Positions 6,873 through 9,590 of a stretch of 9,590 bases of DNA are shown piece after piece. The DNA is from CAYNLY01 sp964398225. Lineage in GTDB: Bacteria; Pseudomonadota; Zetaproteobacteria; Mariprofundales; Mariprofundaceae. A program made the translations under genes and the position numbers. Each line of letters begins with the position of its first letter. Position 1 is the stretch's first letter. The notes under the pieces were generated by a model. That model did no database searches. It was not told the origin of the DNA and saw nothing but the letters and a program-made list of their open reading frames with translations. The DNA is taken from positions 1-9,590 of the forward strand of contig CAYNLY010000054.1 in NCBI GenBank assembly GCA_964398225.1, in the 5' to 3' direction.

Positions 6873-7541
6873 ATGAATCAGGACGAAATGAAGCAGAAGG
6901 TCGCCGAGGCCGCGCTCGAATACGTGGAGGAGGGCACGATCATCGGCGTGGGCACGGGCTCGACCGCGAACAAGTTCATCGACGCGCTGGCCGGTATCAA
7001 GGACCGGATCGCGGGCACGGTGGCGAGCTCCGAGGCCACGGCCGAGCGCCTCAGAAGCCACGGCATTCCCGTGCTCGACCTCAACGAGGCCCTCCAGCGG
7101 GTGGATGCGCTGTCGGTCTACATCGACGGCGCGGACGAGTTCGATCCGAAGCTCAACCTCACCAAGGGCGGCGGCGGGGCGCTCACGCGCGAGAAGATCA
7201 CGGCCGCGGCCAGCCGGCGGTTCGTCTGCATCGTGGACGAAACCAAGCGGGTGGACGTGCTGGGCGCGTTTCCGCTGCCGATCGAGGTGATCCCGATGGC
7301 GCGCGAACTGGTGGCCGCGAAGGCGCGCGAACTTGGCGGCAGGCCGGTGCTCCGGGAAGGTTTCACCACCGACAACGGCAACATCATCCTCGACGTGCAT
7401 GGCCTGAAGATTGCTGATCCGCTGGCGATGGAAGAGGAACTGAACAACGTGCCCGGCGTGGTCACCAACGGCATCTTCGCGCACCAGAAGGCGGACATTG
7501 TGCTGATGGGCACGCCTTCGGGCGTGGAGATCATCCAGTGA
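6873..7541 (+). CDS. rpiA: Ribose-5-phosphate isomerase A
   Basis: Interconverts ribose-5-phosphate and ribulose-5-phosphate in the non-oxidative pentose phosphate pathway, supplying ribose for nucleotides and PRPP; cytosolic. The 222-residue protein matches E. coli RpiA (219) block by block: MNQDEMK start, GVGTGSTA at 26-33, SSEAT at 52-56, YIDGADE at 83-89 with Asp85 and Asp88, Lys98 in KGGGGALTREK, catalytic Glu107, DVLGAFPLPIEVIPMA at 128-143, TDNGNIILDVHG at 166-177. All catalytic residues sit four positions after their E. coli counterparts. Start: ATG at 6873 behind a strong ribosome binding site; the frame is open far upstream, but that part only mirrors the genes on the other strand. 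The stop at 7539-7541 overlaps the GTG start of the next gene, so the two are probably cotranscribed and coupled. Confidence 0.97.
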   Translation: MNQDEMKQKVAEAALEYVEEGTIIGVGTGSTANKFIDALAGIKDRIAGTVASSEATAERLRSHGIPVLDLNEALQRVDALSVYIDGADEFDPKLNLTKGGGGALTREKITAAASRRFVCIVDETKRVDVLGAFPLPIEVIPMARELVAAKARELGGRPVLREGFTTDNGNIILDVHGLKIADPLAMEEELNNVPGVVTNGIFAHQKADIVLMGTPSGVEIIQ

Positions 7542-8155
7542 ATGACGCGCATGCGATGAAGCCCGAGTCCACCGCGCTGATTCTGATCGGCTTTCAGAAC
7601 GACTACTTCGCCCCGGACGGCATCCTGCGCGGCGTGATCGAGGCGGATGCCGACCGGGTGCTCCGGACCACGCTGGATCTGATCCGGCGACTCGAGCCCA
7701 CGCCGGTGACAATGATCGCCACGCCCATCCTGTTCACGCCCGATTACAGCGAACTGGAGAATCCCGTTGGGATTCTCGCGGCCATCAAGGAGGCGGGCGC
7801 CTTTCGGGCCGGCACACCCGGCGGCGAGACGGTGCCCGAGATTCGGGCCTTCGGGGAGCGCATCATCGAGGTTCCCGGCAAGCGAGGGCTGAACGCGTTT
7901 TCGAATACGGATCTTGATGCGGTGCTGCGTGAACGCGGGATCGAGGACGTCGTGCTTGCCGGAGTCGTGACCTCGATCTGCATCGATTCGGCAGGGCGGG
8001 CGGCACACGAGCGGGGCTATCGGGTCCACATCCTCGAGGATGCGACCGCAGGAAGAACCCAGACCGAGCAGGACTTCTACTGCCGGGAAATCTTTCCCCT
8101 GTATGCCGAGGTGCTCACTGCGGACGGACTGCTCGAGCGGCTTCGGGTCAGCTGA
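7538..8155 (+). CDS. Isochorismatase-fold (cysteine hydrolase family) protein lacking the usual catalytic Asp
   Basis: A 205-residue protein with the isochorismatase/nicotinamidase fold pattern: first strand and loop ALILIGFQNDYF (13-24), the Lys region VPGKRGLNAFSNTDLD (112-127, Lys115), and the cysteine strand-turn AGVVTSICIDSAGRAA (141-156, Cys148). The family uses an Asp-Lys-Cys triad. Lys and Cys are present, but the Asp normally two residues before Gln (as in VDVQNDF of PncA) is Gly18. Asp22 remains but is not the triad position. Members hydrolyse isochorismate, nicotinamide or similar amides; no substrate can be named here. Start: GTG at 7538 overlaps the rpiA stop (GTGA) and has GGAG eight bases upstream (7526-7529); the ATG at 7556 has no ribosome binding site. 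It ends with TGA in the same frame as the multi-PAS gene that starts nine bases later. Either a divergent hydrolase or a ligand-binding protein for the neighbouring sensor. Confidence 0.88.
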   Translation: MNDAHAMKPESTALILIGFQNDYFAPDGILRGVIEADADRVLRTTLDLIRRLEPTPVTMIATPILFTPDYSELENPVGILAAIKEAGAFRAGTPGGETVPEIRAFGERIIEVPGKRGLNAFSNTDLDAVLRERGIEDVVLAGVVTSICIDSAGRAAHERGYRVHILEDATAGRTQTEQDFYCREIFPLYAEVLTADGLLERLRVS

Positions 8156-8164
8156 GTCTTGCGC

Positions 8165-9590
8165 ATGGGCGGGCCATCGAAGGAAGAAAAGCAGATTCAG
8201 GCCCAATACCGGCTGATTGAGGCGCTGCGCGCGTCCGAGGAACGCTTCCGCGCGATTGTCGAACAGTCGCCGATCAGCATCCAGGTGTTCGACCGGGAAG
8301 GGCGCTGCCTGATGGTCAACGAGGCCTGGGAACGGCTCTGGGGCGTGCCCCGGAAGGTTCTTGAGAATTACCGCCTTTTCGAGGACGAGCAGCTCCGGGA
8401 TGCCGGCATTCTCGACCAGGTCCGCAGGGCGTTTGCGGGCGAGAGCATCGAGATCGACACGCATGCCTACGATCCGGGGCGAAACCGCGGGGGATCGCGC
8501 CGGAAGATGTGGCTGCGGGCGCGCATCTATCCGCTCACCGGGCCGGACGGAACGCCGGACCGGGTCGTGGTCATGCACGAGGATGTGACCGACCAGATCG
8601 AGCGCCAGCAGCGCGAACGCGAGCTGCACGATCTGTTCGAGGCGGCTTTCGAGCAGTCCAACGATGCCATTTTCATCCACGACCTCGAGGGCCGGATGAT
8701 GCGCGCCAACAATCGCGCGCTCGAGATGTTCGGAATCCGCAAGGAGGACCTGCCGAAGCTTCGCGTGCCCGATCTGCATCCGGCCTCGGTGCACAAGGAG
8801 ATCCGGCAGCGGTTCGAGCAGTTTCTGGCTGAGGGACGAATCCGGTTCGAAACGCTCTGGAAGCGCGCCGACGGCAGCGAGTTTCCCGGCGAGGTTTCGG
8901 CGACGATCATCACCGTGGCTGGGCAGAAGCTTGGCATGGGCCTGGTCCGCGACCTTTCCAAGATCCGGGAAACCGAGCGCCGGTTCCGGTTGCTGTTCGA
9001 GCTGATTCCTGACGCCGTCGGGGTTCACCGCGACGGGATCTGGCAGATGGCCAATCCGGCCGCGGTGGAAGTCTTCGGCGCGGAGAGTGAAGCCGATCTG
9101 ATCGGCACGCCGGTGATCGAGCGTGTGCATCCGGAGGACCGCGCGAAGGTGATGGAGCGGATTCGGATGCAGGTCGAGGAAGGGCGGGCTGCTCCGCTGA
9201 TCGAGGAGCGCCTGCTCAGGCTCGACGGCAGCGTGTTCTGGGGCGAGGTGCAGGCCCGCCCGATTGAGGAAGACGACGGCCGTTCGGTTCTCGTCGTGAT
9301 GCGCGACATCACCGCCCGGAAGCAGGCCGAGCAGCGGCTCGCCGAGAGCGAGCGCCGGCTCAGGCAGGTGATGGAAGCGATCCCGCTGGCCACCGTGATC
9401 ACGCGGATCGCGGACGGAAAGCTCCTGTTTTCGAACCGCACGGGATACGAGCTTTCCGGACTCGATCCGGACCAGGCCGCGGCCACACCCGCCCACGAGA
9501 TCTACGTTCATCCCGAGGACCGCGAGCGGATGATTGCGATGCTTCGGGAGCGCGGCGAGGTGAACGGCTTCGAGGCGGAAATGCAAAAGC
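8165..9590 (+). CDS. Multi-PAS sensory protein (3' end outside window)
   Basis: An open frame of 475 codons from ATG 8165 to the right edge without a stop. It holds four PAS domains in series: about 24-145, 153-269, 272-388 and 396 to the edge, each begun by a helix of the E-R-F-R / L-F-E type and the first three closed by short coiled-coil linkers. Typical PAS pieces are VMHEDVTDQIERQ (136-148), VRDLSKIRETERRF (261-274), HPEDR (322-326 and again 449-453) and VVMRDITARKQAEQRL (377-392). These match PAS/PAC modules of sensor histidine kinases or diguanylate cyclases. No transmembrane segment is visible, so sensing is probably cytosolic; the output domain lies beyond the window. No Shine-Dalgarno precedes the ATG (only GTCTTGCGC follows the previous TGA). 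An in-frame TTG at 8159 is the only alternative upstream. Translation is probably coupled to the isochorismatase-fold gene. The third PAS resembles the PAS of the sensor at the left edge. Confidence 0.9.
   Translation, partial: MGGPSKEEKQIQAQYRLIEALRASEERFRAIVEQSPISIQVFDREGRCLMVNEAWERLWGVPRKVLENYRLFEDEQLRDAGILDQVRRAFAGESIEIDTHAYDPGRNRGGSRRKMWLRARIYPLTGPDGTPDRVVVMHEDVTDQIERQQRERELHDLFEAAFEQSNDAIFIHDLEGRMMRANNRALEMFGIRKEDLPKLRVPDLHPASVHKEIRQRFEQFLAEGRIRFETLWKRADGSEFPGEVSATIITVAGQKLGMGLVRDLSKIRETERRFRLLFELIPDAVGVHRDGIWQMANPAAVEVFGAESEADLIGTPVIERVHPEDRAKVMERIRMQVEEGRAAPLIEERLLRLDGSVFWGEVQARPIEEDDGRSVLVVMRDITARKQAEQRLAESERRLRQVMEAIPLATVITRIADGKLLFSNRTGYELSGLDPDQAAATPAHEIYVHPEDRERMIAMLRERGEVNGFEAEMQK

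Noticed and set aside
5209..6873. A 554-codon open frame on the plus strand
   Set aside because: It mirrors nadC and the membrane protein gene, shows only Arg/Gly/His-rich low-complexity sequence and has no ribosome binding site.
7542..7600. ATG at 7542 after the rpiA stop
   Set aside because: It is out of frame with the isochorismatase-fold protein, whose frame is entered by the GTG at 7538.
7118..9586. An 822-codon open frame on the minus strand
   Set aside because: It lies antisense to rpiA, the isochorismatase-fold gene and the multi-PAS gene, which have clear family motifs. The antisense protein is rich in His, Pro, Arg and Asp with no recognisable domain; it is a by-product of high GC at third codon positions.
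1..9590. tRNA, mobile element, CRISPR array, riboswitch
   Set aside because: Looked for on both strands; no cloverleaf, transposase motif, spaced direct repeat or long conserved leader was seen.

Overview
The window is a GC-rich, gene-dense stretch of chromosomal housekeeping DNA, most likely from a Gammaproteobacterium or a close relative (Pseudomonadota). The evidence is the gene order birA, coaX, SPOR-like protein, which recurs in gammaproteobacteria such as Pseudomonas, and an RpiA that closely resembles enterobacterial RpiA along its length. The class is inferred, and species cannot be read from this sequence. There is no tRNA, rRNA, insertion sequence, CRISPR array, integrase or clear intrinsic terminator. 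No gap between genes exceeds about 140 bases.

Layout. (1) 1-1484, plus: the 3' part of a PAS / histidine kinase / receiver hybrid sensor, cut by the window's left edge. (2) 1578-2711, plus: carA, behind a candidate promoter and without carB next to it. (3) 6732 down to 2686, minus: a tight five-gene run of polytopic membrane protein, nadC, birA, coaX and a membrane-anchored SPOR-like protein. The last four are joined by overlapping stop/start codons (GTGA, TGATG, ATGA). The final gene overlaps the end of carA tail to tail by 26 bases. (4) 6873 to the right edge, plus: rpiA, an isochorismatase-fold protein that starts inside the rpiA stop, and a multi-PAS sensor protein that runs off the right edge.

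How the genes relate. The minus operon carries steps of three cofactor pathways: quinolinate to nicotinate mononucleotide (NadC), protein biotinylation with a likely repressor role (BirA), and pantothenate phosphorylation (CoaX). The plus-strand genes carA and rpiA make carbamoyl phosphate (with CarB from elsewhere) and ribose-5-phosphate, both feeding nucleotide synthesis. Sensor genes sit at both edges of this metabolic block.

Most interesting point: the isochorismatase-fold gene (7538-8155) has Gly where the family has its catalytic Asp. It is in the same reading frame as the following multi-PAS gene, separated only by TGA and three sense codons, and that second gene has no visible ribosome binding site. 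This suggests a ligand-binding or divergent hydrolase coupled to, or formerly fused with, a PAS sensor. The second point is that the first gene of the minus operon looks like a dolichol/phytol kinase-type membrane protein that has lost the hallmark residues.
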